Shown here: piece by piece, positions 18,241 to 26,291 of the stretch
How positions within the stretch are numbered: position 1 is the first letter of the stretch
Layout: each line of letters starts with the position of its first letter
DNA from: JADGRA01 sp052143535
GTDB taxonomy: Bacteria; Myxococcota; Myxococcia; Myxococcales; Myxococcaceae
Direction of reading: 5' to 3'
NCBI GenBank assembly: GCA_052143535.1
Contig: JBKQSS010000101.1
Coordinates: forward strand, 12,768-76,767
DNA length: 64,000 nucleotides
The notes under the pieces: model-generated
What the model saw: the letters and a program-made list of their open reading frames with translations, nothing else
Told to the model about the DNA's origin: nothing
Database searches by the model: none
Position numbers and translations under genes: made by a program

Positions 18241-18321
18241 GAAGCGCGCCGGTTTGCACGCCTCCCAAAGCGCGAGGGCCTTCCGCCACCCACTGCTTTG
18301 CGCTAGGTGACGAGGAAGGCC

Positions 18322-19272
18322 ATGCCCATGCGCGATTTCAAGGTCTTCGCCGGCAACTCCAACGTCGCTCTCGCCACCCGCATCTGCGAGCACCTCAAGC
18401 GGCCGCTCAGTAAGGCCGACGTGGGGAGGTTCTCCGACGGAGAGATTCAGGTGGAGATTGGGGAGAATGTCCGCGGCCAGGACACCTTCATCATCCAGTC
18501 CACCTCGCCGCCGGCCAATGACCACCTGATGGAGATGCTCATCATGGTCGACGCCCTGAAGCGGGCGTCCGCCGCCTCCATCACCGCCGTCATTCCGTAT
18601 TTCGGCTACGCCCGCCAGGACCGCAAGGTGGTTCCCCGGACGCCCATCACGGCCAAGCTGGTGGCCGACTTGCTCGAATCCGCGGGCGCTACCCGCATGG
18701 TGTCGATGGATATGCACGTGGCCCAAATTCAGGGCTTCTTCCACATTCCGAGTGACCACCTCTTCGCCTCGCCAGTCTTCCTGGAAGACATCCGCCGACG
18801 CTTCGGCAACACCGAGGAGCTGGTGCTCGTCTCGCCCGACGCCGGCGGCGTCGAGCGCACCCGCGCTTACTCCAAGCGCCTCAATGCCGGCCTGGCGATT
18901 GTGGACAAGCGCCGCACCCGCGCCAACGTCTCCGAAGTGATGAATGTCATCGGCGACGTCCGCGGGCGCGACACCATCGTCATCGACGACATGGTGGACA
19001 CCGCCGGGACGATCACCCAGGCCGCCAATGTCCTGAAGAACGAGGGGGCGCGAAGGGTGCTGGCCTACGCCGTCCACCCCATCCTCTCCGGCCCGGCGGT
19101 GAACCGCATCCAGGAGTCGGCGCTAGAGGAAGCCGTCTTTACCGACACCGTCCCGCTCGCCGCAGCGGCGGCGGCCTGCCCCAAAATCCGGCAGCTCAGC
19201 ACCGCCCGCCTCTTCGCCGAGGCCATCCAGCGCATTTACTCCGGAGACTCGCTGAGCTCGCTCTTCGTCTAG
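18322..19272 (+). CDS. prs: Ribose-phosphate pyrophosphokinase (PRPP synthetase)
   Basis: Makes PRPP from ribose 5-phosphate and ATP, feeding purine, pyrimidine, histidine and tryptophan synthesis. 316 residues from ATG 18322, or 314 from ATG 18328; GAGGAAGG just upstream serves either, and a GTG at 18307 is a less likely start. Family marks are intact: FSDGEIQVEI, YFGYARQDRK for ATP binding, the DMHVAQIQGFF metal site, the catalytic flexible loop DKRRTRANVSEV, and the PRPP loop VIDDMVDTAGT. A full-length class I enzyme. It is separated from L25/Ctc, its common partner in related bacteria, by a response regulator and an oxygenase. Confidence 0.97.
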   Translation: MPMRDFKVFAGNSNVALATRICEHLKRPLSKADVGRFSDGEIQVEIGENVRGQDTFIIQSTSPPANDHLMEMLIMVDALKRASAASITAVIPYFGYARQDRKVVPRTPITAKLVADLLESAGATRMVSMDMHVAQIQGFFHIPSDHLFASPVFLEDIRRRFGNTEELVLVSPDAGGVERTRAYSKRLNAGLAIVDKRRTRANVSEVMNVIGDVRGRDTIVIDDMVDTAGTITQAANVLKNEGARRVLAYAVHPILSGPAVNRIQESALEEAVFTDTVPLAAAAAACPKIRQLSTARLFAEAIQRIYSGDSLSSLFV

Positions 19273-19289
19273 CGAGGGCAACAAAAAGC

Positions 19290-19664
19290 GTGCACCGGTC
19301 AGGCTCCAGGGTGGTGGTGGTGGTGGAGGACGACCCGGACATCCGGGAAGTCCTTCAGGAGATGCTCGACGCGGGCGGCCACCAGGTGCTCACCGCCTCC
19401 AACGGGCGCGAGGCCCTGGAGGTGCTCGACCGCGTTGCCAGCCCATGCCTTGTGTTGCTGGACTTGATGATGCCGGTGATGAGCGGGTTCGCCTTTCTCG
19501 AGGAGCTCCGGCGGCGCCCGGACCAGGCCCGGGTCTCGGTGTTGCTCATTTCGGCCAACGCCCAGGTGGAGCAGACGGCGCGGGGCAGTAGGGTGGTGGG
19601 CTTCGTGAAGAAGCCCTTCGACTTGGACGACGTGCTGGCCCTGGTGGACAGCCACGCCAAGTAG
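19290..19664 (+). CDS. Single-domain response regulator
   Basis: 124 residues from GTG 19290, 17 bases after prs. It is a stand-alone CheY-like receiver: VVVVVEDDPD acidic pocket, LVLLDLMMP with the phospho-Asp near residue 58, the Ser/Thr position in LLISANA, and the conserved Lys in VGFVKKPFD. There is no output domain, so it probably works as a phosphate shuttle or through protein contacts. It may be transcribed with prs, but a functional link is not evident. The next gene is convergent. Confidence 0.9.
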   Translation: MHRSGSRVVVVVEDDPDIREVLQEMLDAGGHQVLTASNGREALEVLDRVASPCLVLLDLMMPVMSGFAFLEELRRRPDQARVSVLLISANAQVEQTARGSRVVGFVKKPFDLDDVLALVDSHAK

Positions 19665-19683
19665 CAGCCGAGCCCTTTGCCAC

Positions 19684-20835
19684 CTACCGCACCGCCTCCG
19701 GCAGGGAGAAGGTAGCGTCCGTGTCACCGAGGCCCGTCTCCACCGCATGCCGCCAGTAGCGGAGCCCGGCCTGTAGGCGCAAAGCGTTCGCGCCTGGAAC
19801 TCGCCCCAGCACCCTTCCAGCGCTGCTGACCAGGCCCCTCAGCGCGGGGACGACGAAGCGCCAGCCATTCCTGCTGAGGCCGAGCGCGTCGGCGTAGCTG
19901 TCCTCGAGGAGGAAGCGGGCCATGCCGTGGCCGAAGGCGACGACGGCCTCCGCCCGGGACTGCTCGGCTGTCGAGCGCGCCTCGGTGAGGGGGCTTTCCA
20001 GAAGGGCCAGCGCGAGTGCGCGCGAGTCTGCGTCGGGCGGCCGCTGGGTGAGGCGGATGAGGTCCCAGACGTCGCGCGCCTCAGTCTCGCTCGAGGCCAG
20101 CAAGTCAGGGCGGACGCCCAACAGCCAGCCGGTGGTACGCCACAGGTGCAGGACGTCGGAGACTTCCTCTTGCGAAAGCTTGAAGCCCAAGCGCCGCAGC
20201 CCGTCCACCAGCACCAGGGAGAAGAGAAGCACCGTTCCCGCCATGTCCAGCTGGTTGATGGGCGTCCCCCACTGGGCGCTGTCCCAGCGCTCCGAGGCGG
20301 AGAGCAGCCGGCGCACCTGGGCGTGCATCAGCCGCACCCGCGCGGTGGCGACGAAGCCGGGCGCTCCTGGCAGAAGCCCACCCTCGAGGTAGACGCTTTG
20401 GACAAACCTCCCGGTCTCGCCCAACCGGCGGGCGGCCGAGGCCCGCAGCCGGCCGGAGAAAACGAGGGGCTTGTTTCCTGCCGGCGAGCAGTACCCGAGG
20501 ATGAGCGAGCGAAAGGCGAGGACCAGTCCTCCGAAGACTCCGGTGCGTAGCAACGCGGCGCCACCCCGCGCCGCGCGCGGGTAGTCCACCCAGAAGGGGA
20601 CCTCAAGGAGGCCATCGCGAAAGCGCCGCAGCGCCTCTGGCGCCTTCTTGGGGCTGGCCAGTAGCAGCGCCTGGGTGAGCATCGATTCTCGCGCCGGGGC
20701 CGGAAGGGCGGCCAACGCCTCCACCGCCGCGTCGGCCGGCGCGTCCCCTTGGCCAAGCAGCGCTGCGAGCCGGTCAGCGCGCTGGCCAAAACGTGCGCGG
20801 GCTTCCTCGAGGTGTACCAGTCGGGCGGGCGTCAC
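19684..20835 (-). CDS. DUF2236 (MpaB/Lcp-like) oxygenase family protein
   Basis: 383 residues from GTG 20835. The sequence matches the DUF2236 family, heme proteins related to latex-clearing protein and to fungal MpaB. It shows a VARVRLMHAQVRRLL segment with the candidate heme-ligand His, WGTPINQLDMAGTVLLF, and LHLWRTTGWLLGVRPDLL further on. Substrate unknown; oxidative cleavage or oxidation of a hydrophobic molecule is what related enzymes do. It is convergent with the response regulator and divergent from rplY with about 200 bases between start codons. It interrupts the prs-rplY neighbourhood, consistent with insertion during evolution. Confidence 0.8.
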   Translation of the reverse strand: MTPARLVHLEEARARFGQRADRLAALLGQGDAPADAAVEALAALPAPARESMLTQALLLASPKKAPEALRRFRDGLLEVPFWVDYPRAARGGAALLRTGVFGGLVLAFRSLILGYCSPAGNKPLVFSGRLRASAARRLGETGRFVQSVYLEGGLLPGAPGFVATARVRLMHAQVRRLLSASERWDSAQWGTPINQLDMAGTVLLFSLVLVDGLRRLGFKLSQEEVSDVLHLWRTTGWLLGVRPDLLASSETEARDVWDLIRLTQRPPDADSRALALALLESPLTEARSTAEQSRAEAVVAFGHGMARFLLEDSYADALGLSRNGWRFVVPALRGLVSSAGRVLGRVPGANALRLQAGLRYWRHAVETGLGDTDATFSLPEAVR

Positions 20836-21035
20836 GGCCTGGGTCTGCTAACCGCCGCTTTGGCCCTCCGCTTGACGCCGCCCCGCCGCTGGGGCAAAAG
20901 CCGCGACAGCGCTGGCGAGAAGGCTCGCCGGACGCCACCCCCAAGGCATTCTCCGGGGCCCACCATCGGGGTGGGATGCCGGCCGCCTTGGGGAAAACAG
21001 CCTCCCGCATTTCCCCGAAAGAAGAAGGGTTACTC

Positions 21036-21794
21036 ATGGCCGCCAGCGAGAAGAATGTCCTCCACGCCAAGTCCCGCGAGGGCGCGGGCAAGGGCCCGGC
21101 TCGCCGCCTGCGTGCTGCGGGGCTGGTGCCGGCCATTGTCTACGGGCGCCGGCTGGACGCCCCGGCGCACATTGCCGTGGACCCGCTCGACGTGAAGCAC
21201 GCCATCGCCACCCCGCTCAAATTCAACACTCTGTTGACGCTGCGGGTGGAGGGCCAGTCAGACCGGCGCGTGTTGCTCAAGGACTACCAGCAGGACCCGG
21301 TCACCCGGGAAATGCTGCATGCCGACTTCCTCGACGTGCGCGAGAACGAGGAGGTGAAGGTGAATGTCCCGCTGGTGCTGGTGGGCAAGCCGGAAGGCGT
21401 GACTGCCGGCGGCATCCTCAGCCAGAACCGCCGCGACATCGAGGTGTACGTCATCCCCTCCGCCATTCCGGAGAAGCTGGAGGCCGACGTCAGCCACCTC
21501 AAGGTGGCGCAGTCGCTGCACATCCGCGAGGTGAAATTTCCAGCCGGCGTTCGGGTGAAGACGCACATCAACTACACGCTGGCGGTGGTGAACGTGCCGG
21601 AGAAGGAAGAGATTCCGGTGGTGGTGGCGGCACCGGTCGCGGGCGCAGTGGTACCCGGCGGCGCAGCGCCTGCAGCGGGAGATGCCAAGGGCGCGGCGCC
21701 TGCCGCGCCGGGCAAGGCCGGGGCTCCGGCAGCGGGCGACGCCAAGGCGGCCCCTCCGGCGGCCGGCGGCAAGAAGGACGACAAGAAGAAGTAG
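21036..21794 (+). CDS. rplY: 50S ribosomal protein L25 / general stress protein Ctc
   Basis: Binds 5S rRNA in the large subunit. 252 residues from ATG 21036. Residues 1-90 are the L25 domain (KSREGAGKGPARRLRAAGLVPAIVYG), and about 95-185 the TL5/Ctc C-terminal beta domain (NVPLVLVGKPEGVTAGGIL, ADVSHLKVAQSLHI). The last 55 residues are an Ala/Pro/Gly tail ending in a lysine cluster (KKDDKKK), a low-complexity extension often seen in myxobacterial ribosomal proteins. The frame is open upstream to 20793 but without family similarity. Followed 13 bases later by pth, the classic pairing. Confidence 0.96.
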   Translation: MAASEKNVLHAKSREGAGKGPARRLRAAGLVPAIVYGRRLDAPAHIAVDPLDVKHAIATPLKFNTLLTLRVEGQSDRRVLLKDYQQDPVTREMLHADFLDVRENEEVKVNVPLVLVGKPEGVTAGGILSQNRRDIEVYVIPSAIPEKLEADVSHLKVAQSLHIREVKFPAGVRVKTHINYTLAVVNVPEKEEIPVVVAAPVAGAVVPGGAAPAAGDAKGAAPAAPGKAGAPAAGDAKAAPPAAGGKKDDKKK

Positions 21795-21807
21795 CTGAAG
21801 GGGCCGC

Positions 21808-22374
21808 GTGAAGCTCATCTGCGGACTGGGGAACCCGGGCGCCGAGCACGCCCGGGACCGGCACAATGCCGGCTTCCTGGTGGTGGAGCGCCTGGCCGCA
21901 CGGCTCTGCATCCCGCTGGACAGCGCGAAATTCGACGGGCGGCTGGGGGCGGGCCGCCTCGGGGAAGAGCGGCTCCTTTTGCTGTTGCCGGAGACGTACA
22001 TGAATCTCTCCGGGACGTCGGTGGCCGCCGCGGCGCGCTTCTACAAGCTTGAGCCGACGGACCTCCTGGTGGTGCACGACGAGCTGGACCTCCCCTTCGG
22101 CCGGCTGCAGCTCAAGCGCGGTGGGGGCACCGCGGGCCACAAGGGGTTGGGCAGCGTTGTGAGTAGCCTCGGGCAGGAGGGCTTTCTGCGCCTCCGGGTA
22201 GGTGTGGGGAAGCCCGAGGGAAAGGAGAAGACGGTGGGCCACGTCTTGTCCGGCTTCACACAGGAGGAGCGCACCGCCCTCCCGGAGCTTCTGGAGCGGG
22301 CCGCGGAGGCCTGCGTGGGCTGGGCCACCCTGCCCTTGGCCGAGGTCATGACGCGCTTCAACCGCAAGGGGTAG
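21808..22374 (+). CDS. pth: Peptidyl-tRNA hydrolase
   Basis: Releases tRNA from peptidyl-tRNAs that drop off the ribosome. 188 residues from GTG 21808. The family motifs are all there: ICGLGNPGAEHARDRHNAGF with the catalytic His, LLPETYMNLSG, VVHDELDLPFG with the catalytic Asp region, and GGGTAGHKGLGSVVSSLG. Length is normal. Directly behind rplY and probably in the same transcript. Confidence 0.97.
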   Translation: MKLICGLGNPGAEHARDRHNAGFLVVERLAARLCIPLDSAKFDGRLGAGRLGEERLLLLLPETYMNLSGTSVAAAARFYKLEPTDLLVVHDELDLPFGRLQLKRGGGTAGHKGLGSVVSSLGQEGFLRLRVGVGKPEGKEKTVGHVLSGFTQEERTALPELLERAAEACVGWATLPLAEVMTRFNRKG

Positions 22375-22396
22375 GGCCCCTTGCCAGCCGCCCGTC

Positions 22397-22426
22397 TTGA
22401 CTTCCTGGCCCCGAGCCCGCTACGTA
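22397..22426 (+). promoter_or_regulatory. Candidate sigma-70-type promoter for rpsF
   Basis: TTGACT at 22397-22402 followed by an 18-base spacer and TACGTA at 22421-22426. The minus-35 is near consensus; the minus-10 keeps only the leading TA. It is the best such pair in the gap, on the correct strand, ahead of a highly expressed ribosomal operon. Confidence 0.4.
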
Positions 22427-22444
22427 CGCGCCCCCCTGTCCTTC

Positions 22445-22482
22445 TCAAGGGTGCGCTTTCAGCCAAGAGAGCGCCTCCTTGA
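22445..22482 (+). repeat. Hairpin in the rpsF leader
   Basis: TCAAGG (22445-22450) pairs with CCTTGA (22477-22482) and GCGCT (22453-22457) with AGCGC (22470-22474), leaving small symmetric internal loops and a 12-base apical loop. Six A follow. It is in the predicted leader RNA and lacks a T-run on the plus strand, so it is not a rightward terminator. Confidence 0.45.
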
Positions 22483-22641
22483 AAAAAGGCCACGGGAGGT
22501 AGCAGTAAGCGCGGTGGTGGCGGGCGCGCACATTTCCCGTCCCCGGGTGGGTCGCTCCAGAGCAGCCCCTCCGCTCCCCGCTTCCTAGGGCCGAAGGCAT
22601 TTTTTGGCTCCGGGCGGCACCATCCCGAGGGGACGAGCCAC

Positions 22642-23121
22642 ATGGCCGAGACGCATAAAGCGCATCTGCGCGAGTATGAGACCATCTTCCTGGTCAAGCC
22701 GGACTTGACGGACGACGGTGTGGACCGCATCAAGGACCGGGTCCGCACCATTGTTTCGCGGGACGGCGGCAAGCTTTTGCGCTTCACCGTGCTGGGGAAG
22801 AAGCGGACGCTCTACCCGGTGGCGAAACAGGCCCGCGCCATTTACGTCCATGCCCACTACTTGGGCGGTACGGCGATGGTGGCCGAAGTGGAGCGCAACC
22901 TGCGCAACTTCGACGAGGTGACGCGCTTTCTGTCGGTCAAAATCGCCGAGGACGTCGACCCCGAGACACGCCCGGTGTTGGAGGACGTGCGCATGGCGGG
23001 GGACGTCGACGAGCGGCCGCCGGGGGCGCCCGGCGCCCCGGGGGCACCGGTGGCTGGGGCGCGTGAAGGCGCGGCGGCAGCAGTCGTCCTGGACGACGAG
23101 GAGCCGGCCGAGGAGGCCTGA
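22642..23121 (+). CDS. rpsF: 30S ribosomal protein S6
   Basis: Binds 16S rRNA together with S18 in the platform of the small subunit. 159 residues from ATG 22642 with a GAGGGGAC Shine-Dalgarno. The S6 fold runs from REYETIFLVKPDLTDDGVDRI to NFDEVTRFLSVKIAED. After about residue 110 there is an Ala/Pro/Gly-rich and acidic C-terminal extension ending DDEEPAEEA, longer than in most bacteria. Acidic S6 tails occur elsewhere, but here the tail also holds a PGAPGAPGAP-type repeat. First gene of rpsF-rpsR-rplI. Confidence 0.97.
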   Translation: MAETHKAHLREYETIFLVKPDLTDDGVDRIKDRVRTIVSRDGGKLLRFTVLGKKRTLYPVAKQARAIYVHAHYLGGTAMVAEVERNLRNFDEVTRFLSVKIAEDVDPETRPVLEDVRMAGDVDERPPGAPGAPGAPVAGAREGAAAAVVLDDEEPAEEA

Positions 23122-23129
23122 GGACACCC

Positions 23130-23624
23130 ATGAACGAACCCGACAAGGCAATGGCGGTGAGTGCGGCGCCGGCACCCGGCGGACGGACCTCCTCGGGCGG
23201 AGGACGGCCCGCGGGCGGTGGCGGCTATGGCGGCGGTGGTGGAGGGGGCGGCGGCTACGGCGGTGGGGGCGGCGGTGGCGGCTATGGCGGCGGTGGTGGA
23301 GGGGGCAGCTACGGCGGTGGCGGTGGCGGCTACGGCGGCGGAGGCGGAGGTGGCTTCGGCGCAGGCGGCAACGGGGCCGGCGAGGACGAGCGCCGCGGAA
23401 CGCGGGGCGGCTTTGGCCGCAAGAAGGTGTGCCGCTTCTGCACCGAGAAAAGCAAGCCGGACTACAAGGACCAGGCGGCGCTCAAGTACTTCGTGACCGA
23501 GCGCGGCAAAATTATTCCCCGACGCATTTCGGGCAACTGCGCCAAGCACCAGCGTCAGGTGGCGACGGCCATCAAGCGCGCGCGCGGCCTGGCGCTCATC
23601 CCCTACAACGCGCTGGTGGGCTAG
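23130..23624 (+). CDS. rpsR: 30S ribosomal protein S18 with Gly/Tyr-rich N-terminal extension
   Basis: Partner of S6 in the small-subunit platform. 164 residues, about twice the usual 75-90. The C-terminal 75 residues are a normal S18 (KVCRFCTEKSKPDYKD to VATAIKRARGLALIPYNAL), including the CxxC and distal Cys/His that form the zinc-type site. Residues about 23-85 are almost only Gly with Tyr, Ser and Phe in repeated GGGGGGYGG units, followed by a short acidic/Arg linker (GEDERRGTRGG). The start ATG 23130 sits behind GAGGAC, and the frame is open only from there, so the extension is genuinely encoded. Confidence 0.95.
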   Translation: MNEPDKAMAVSAAPAPGGRTSSGGGRPAGGGGYGGGGGGGGGYGGGGGGGGYGGGGGGGSYGGGGGGYGGGGGGGFGAGGNGAGEDERRGTRGGFGRKKVCRFCTEKSKPDYKDQAALKYFVTERGKIIPRRISGNCAKHQRQVATAIKRARGLALIPYNALVG

Positions 23625-23634
23625 GGAGCAAGCC

Positions 23635-24087
23635 ATGCCGATGAAACTCATCCTCCGCGAGGACGTTCCCAACCTGGGCAAGTCCGGGGACCTGGTTTCG
23701 GTGAAGCCCGGCTTCGGTCGCAACTACCTGCTTCCGCGCAAGCTGGCGGTGCTGGCCAACGAGTCCAACGTGAAGCAGCTTCAGCATGACCGCGAAGTCA
23801 TCTCCGCGCAGCAGGCCAAGCAACGGGGCGCCGCGCAGTCGCAGGCCCAGAAGCTCGAGGCGGTGGTGGTGCGCATCCGCCGCAAGGTGGGCGAGCAGGA
23901 CAAGCTCTTCGGCAGCGTCACCTCCCTGGACATTGCCGAGGCGCTGGCGACGCAGGGCCTGAAGGTGGACCGCCGGGCCATTCACCTGGCCGAGCCCATC
24001 AAGACCACCGGCAAGCACGCTGTGGAAATCCGCCTGCACCGGGAAGTCACCTCCACCATTCACGTCGAGGTTTCCCCCGAAGGCTAA
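23635..24087 (+). CDS. rplI: 50S ribosomal protein L9
   Basis: Binds 23S rRNA and extends from the large subunit, helping keep the reading frame. 150 residues, normal length. The N domain shows LILREDVPNLGKSGDLVSVK and GFGRNYLLPRKLA; the connecting helix and C domain follow, with KLFGSVTSLDIAEALA. ATG 23635 has GGGAG upstream and lies 10 bases after rpsR. Confidence 0.97.
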   Translation: MPMKLILREDVPNLGKSGDLVSVKPGFGRNYLLPRKLAVLANESNVKQLQHDREVISAQQAKQRGAAQSQAQKLEAVVVRIRRKVGEQDKLFGSVTSLDIAEALATQGLKVDRRAIHLAEPIKTTGKHAVEIRLHREVTSTIHVEVSPEG

Positions 24088-24183
24088 GGCGGGCCTCGGG
24101 TGGGCGCGGGCCCCGGCCGATTCCGGGGGTTGTCAGAGGACCCGGGGATGGTTTCTCCCCGGGGAAGGAGCGAGGTTCCAGCG

Positions 24184-25548
24184 ATGGCGGTGGAGCGGCT
24201 GGAAGCACTGGGGCCACGGCGGTCGCTGCAGGACCTGGCCGCCGAGCGAGCCGTCCTCGGCGCCATCCTCACCGACAACACCGTGGTGGCGGCGGTCGGC
24301 GAGGTGGTCCACCCGGACGACTTCGCCAGCCCCGGCCACGTGCACATTTTTTCCGCGATGCTGGGCCTCGACGCCACCCAGCGCCCGGTGGACCACCTCA
24401 CCCTGTCCGAGGAGTTGAAGCGACGGGGGCAGCTGCAGGCGGTCGGCGGTCCGGCCTACCTCATGTCTTTGGACCAAGTGGTGCCGGTGCCCTCCAGCGC
24501 CGTCACCTACGCCAATATTGTGAAGGACCAGGCGGTGCGCCGGCGACTGGCCGAGGCGGGCCGCGAGATTCAGGAGCTGGCCAGCCAGGACTCGGGCGAG
24601 CTCGACGCCATTCTCGACGAGGCCGAACGCCGCGTCTTTCTCCTCGCCGAGCGCAAACGCGAGGGAGACTTGAAGCCGGTGCGCGAGCTGATGGAGCGCA
24701 CGCTCGACTTGCTGGACCGGATGAAGCTGTCGGCCACCGGCGTCACCGGCCTGTCCACCGGCTTCCTCGACCTGGACATGCAGCTCACCGGTTTTCACAA
24801 AGGCGAGCTGTTGGTGCTCGCCGCCCGGCCAGGGGTGGGGAAAACCTCGCTGGCCATGAATATTGCGTTGCACGTGGCCCTCAAGGAGTCATTGCCGGTC
24901 GGAATTTTTTCCCTCGAGATGCCCGCCGACCAGCTGCTGATGCGGCTGCTCGCCGCCAGCGCCCGGGTGGACATGAAGCGGCTGCGAGGCGGGAGGCTCA
25001 CCGCCCACGACGAGGAAAAATTCCAGGAGGTGGCGGGAAGCCTCTTCAACGCACCGCTTTACATTGACGACACGGGCGCCCTATCGCCCTTCGACTTGCG
25101 GGCCAAGGCCCGCCGGCTGAAGCAAAAGAATGCGCAGCTCGGGCTTCTGGTGGTGGACTACCTGCAGCTGATGCACCAGAAAGGCCGGGTGGAGAGCCGT
25201 CAGCTGGAGGTCTCCGAAATCTCCCGCTCGCTGAAGGCGCTGGCCAAGGAGCTGGACTGTCCCATCCTCGCCCTCAGTCAGCTCAACCGGAAGGTGGAGG
25301 AGCGCAAGGGGGGACGCCCCATGCTGTCGGACTTGCGCGAGTCCGGCGCCATCGAGCAGGACGCGGACGTGGTCATGTTCATCCACCGCGACGACGAAGA
25401 GGACTCGGACCCGGGCGGCTATGGCTCGAGGGGCGCGGTGCCGGTGGAGTTGATTATTGCCAAGCAGCGCAACGGGCCGACGGGCACCATCGACCTCGTC
25501 TTCCTCTCGGAATTCACCCGCTTCGAGAGCCGCGCCCGCGAGCCCTAA
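24184..25548 (+). CDS. dnaB: Replicative DNA helicase DnaB
   Basis: Hexameric 5'-3' helicase of the replication fork. 454 residues from ATG 24184, chosen because GGAAGGAGCGAGG precedes it at good spacing; the frame is open back to 24100. The N-terminal domain (LAAERAVLGAILTDN), linker helix and RecA-like motor are present. The motor has Walker A RPGVGKTS near residue 216, Walker B LGLLVVDYLQLM, and the arginine-finger region LAKELDCPILALSQLNR followed by LSDLRESGAIEQDADVVMF. No intein. The position after rplI is conserved in many bacteria. Confidence 0.97.
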   Translation: MAVERLEALGPRRSLQDLAAERAVLGAILTDNTVVAAVGEVVHPDDFASPGHVHIFSAMLGLDATQRPVDHLTLSEELKRRGQLQAVGGPAYLMSLDQVVPVPSSAVTYANIVKDQAVRRRLAEAGREIQELASQDSGELDAILDEAERRVFLLAERKREGDLKPVRELMERTLDLLDRMKLSATGVTGLSTGFLDLDMQLTGFHKGELLVLAARPGVGKTSLAMNIALHVALKESLPVGIFSLEMPADQLLMRLLAASARVDMKRLRGGRLTAHDEEKFQEVAGSLFNAPLYIDDTGALSPFDLRAKARRLKQKNAQLGLLVVDYLQLMHQKGRVESRQLEVSEISRSLKALAKELDCPILALSQLNRKVEERKGGRPMLSDLRESGAIEQDADVVMFIHRDDEEDSDPGGYGSRGAVPVELIIAKQRNGPTGTIDLVFLSEFTRFESRAREP

Positions 25549-26291
25549 GCCGGGGCCTGTAGGTATTGGCGCACCGCCCGTCGAGCCCGAGCCACGGCAG
25601 TGGCTTCAGGCTGCCCAAGGGCCAACTCGGTGGCCAGCGTCGAGGCAAAGCGGCAGCCCGTGCCCCGCTTCTGGGGGCCACGCGGAAGGCGGCGGCCAAC
25701 CCAACTCCGCACCCGGCCAGGCAGCGCCAGCACGTCCACCGGGGGCCCGGCGAGGTGCCCTCCCTTCACCACCACCGCCCCGAAGCCCTCTTCCAGAAGC
25801 GTGGTGGCAAGCCGGCGTACCACCGCCACGGTGGTGGGCACCCGGCGCTGTCCGAGCAGCCAGGCCAGCTCCGGGACGTTGGGGGTGAGCCACACCGACG
25901 GCTTGGCCAAGGCAAAGAAGTCCTCCCGACGTAACGCCGACAGGCGCTCGCCCCGCGAGGTGCGCACCACCGGGTCCACCACCAAAGGGATGTGCAGCCG
26001 CAAAAGGCGCGCCCCCAAAACGGCCAGCGTCGGTGCGTCCGGCACCGCCCCCAACTTCGCGCTCCGCGGGCGAGAGTCGAGTAATAGCGCGTCGAGCTGG
26101 GCCAGAAGGAGCCAGCGAGGGACAGCCAGGCAACGAAAGCGACTTCCTTGCGCCGTCAGCACCGTCGCCAGGCCGACGGGGCGGCCGCCCGCGGCGGCGA
26201 CGGCCGCCACGTCGGCCAGCAGCCCGACGCGCCCGCTCGGCTCCAGGCCCCCCGCCACCAGGACGGCCGGCGCGCTAGCGGCGCGTCTCAC
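25545..26291 (-). CDS. thiD: Hydroxymethylpyrimidine phosphate kinase (ThiD-like)
   Basis: Phosphorylates hydroxymethylpyrimidine (phosphate) for thiamin synthesis. 248 residues from GTG 26291, which begins inside the 3' end of the upstream gene. Ribokinase-fold marks are visible: VLVAGGLEPSGRVGLLADV at the N terminus (the family usually reads SGxDPSGGAG, here GGLEPSGRVG), PLVVDPVVRTSRGERL, LTPNVPELAWLLG, VVVKGGHL, and RGTGCRFASTLATELALG with the anion-hole GTGC. The DP to EP change in the first motif is a mild departure, so substrate preference may differ. Last gene of the thiE - hydrolase - thiD run. Confidence 0.85.
   Translation of the reverse strand: MRRAASAPAVLVAGGLEPSGRVGLLADVAAVAAAGGRPVGLATVLTAQGSRFRCLAVPRWLLLAQLDALLLDSRPRSAKLGAVPDAPTLAVLGARLLRLHIPLVVDPVVRTSRGERLSALRREDFFALAKPSVWLTPNVPELAWLLGQRRVPTTVAVVRRLATTLLEEGFGAVVVKGGHLAGPPVDVLALPGRVRSWVGRRLPRGPQKRGTGCRFASTLATELALGQPEATAVARARRAVRQYLQAPA

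Larger units (their letters stand above)
17965..18321. other. Intergenic region between divergent hpt and prs
   Basis: 357 bases with no gene. It has long C and G runs (17971-17976, 17994-18001, around 18104-18117), a hairpin abutting hpt (17971-18001), and a second A/T-flanked hairpin (18210-18240) upstream of prs. No tRNA cloverleaf was found. No clear minus-35/minus-10 pair was recognised by eye. Confidence 0.6.
22375..22641 (+). promoter_or_regulatory. Leader region of the rpsF-rpsR-rplI operon
   Basis: 267 bases without a gene between pth and rpsF. A promoter-like pair sits at 22397-22426 and would give a leader of about 200 bases, with a hairpin at 22445-22482 and a second structured, GC-rich zone near 22590-22625 (GGCCGAAGGC, a T-run, then GGCTCCGGGCGGC). 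Many bacteria control rpsF/rpsR through an S6:S18-binding leader RNA; whether this leader folds into that motif was not verified. Confidence 0.45.

Noticed and set aside
17965..19077. N-terminal extension of hpt across prs
   Set aside because: Antisense to the well-conserved prs gene and without similarity; the real start is ATG 17964.
23200..23370. GGC/GGT-rich repeat read as a DNA satellite or CRISPR-like array
   Set aside because: It is the coding sequence of the Gly/Tyr-rich S18 tail; units are irregular and have no spacers.
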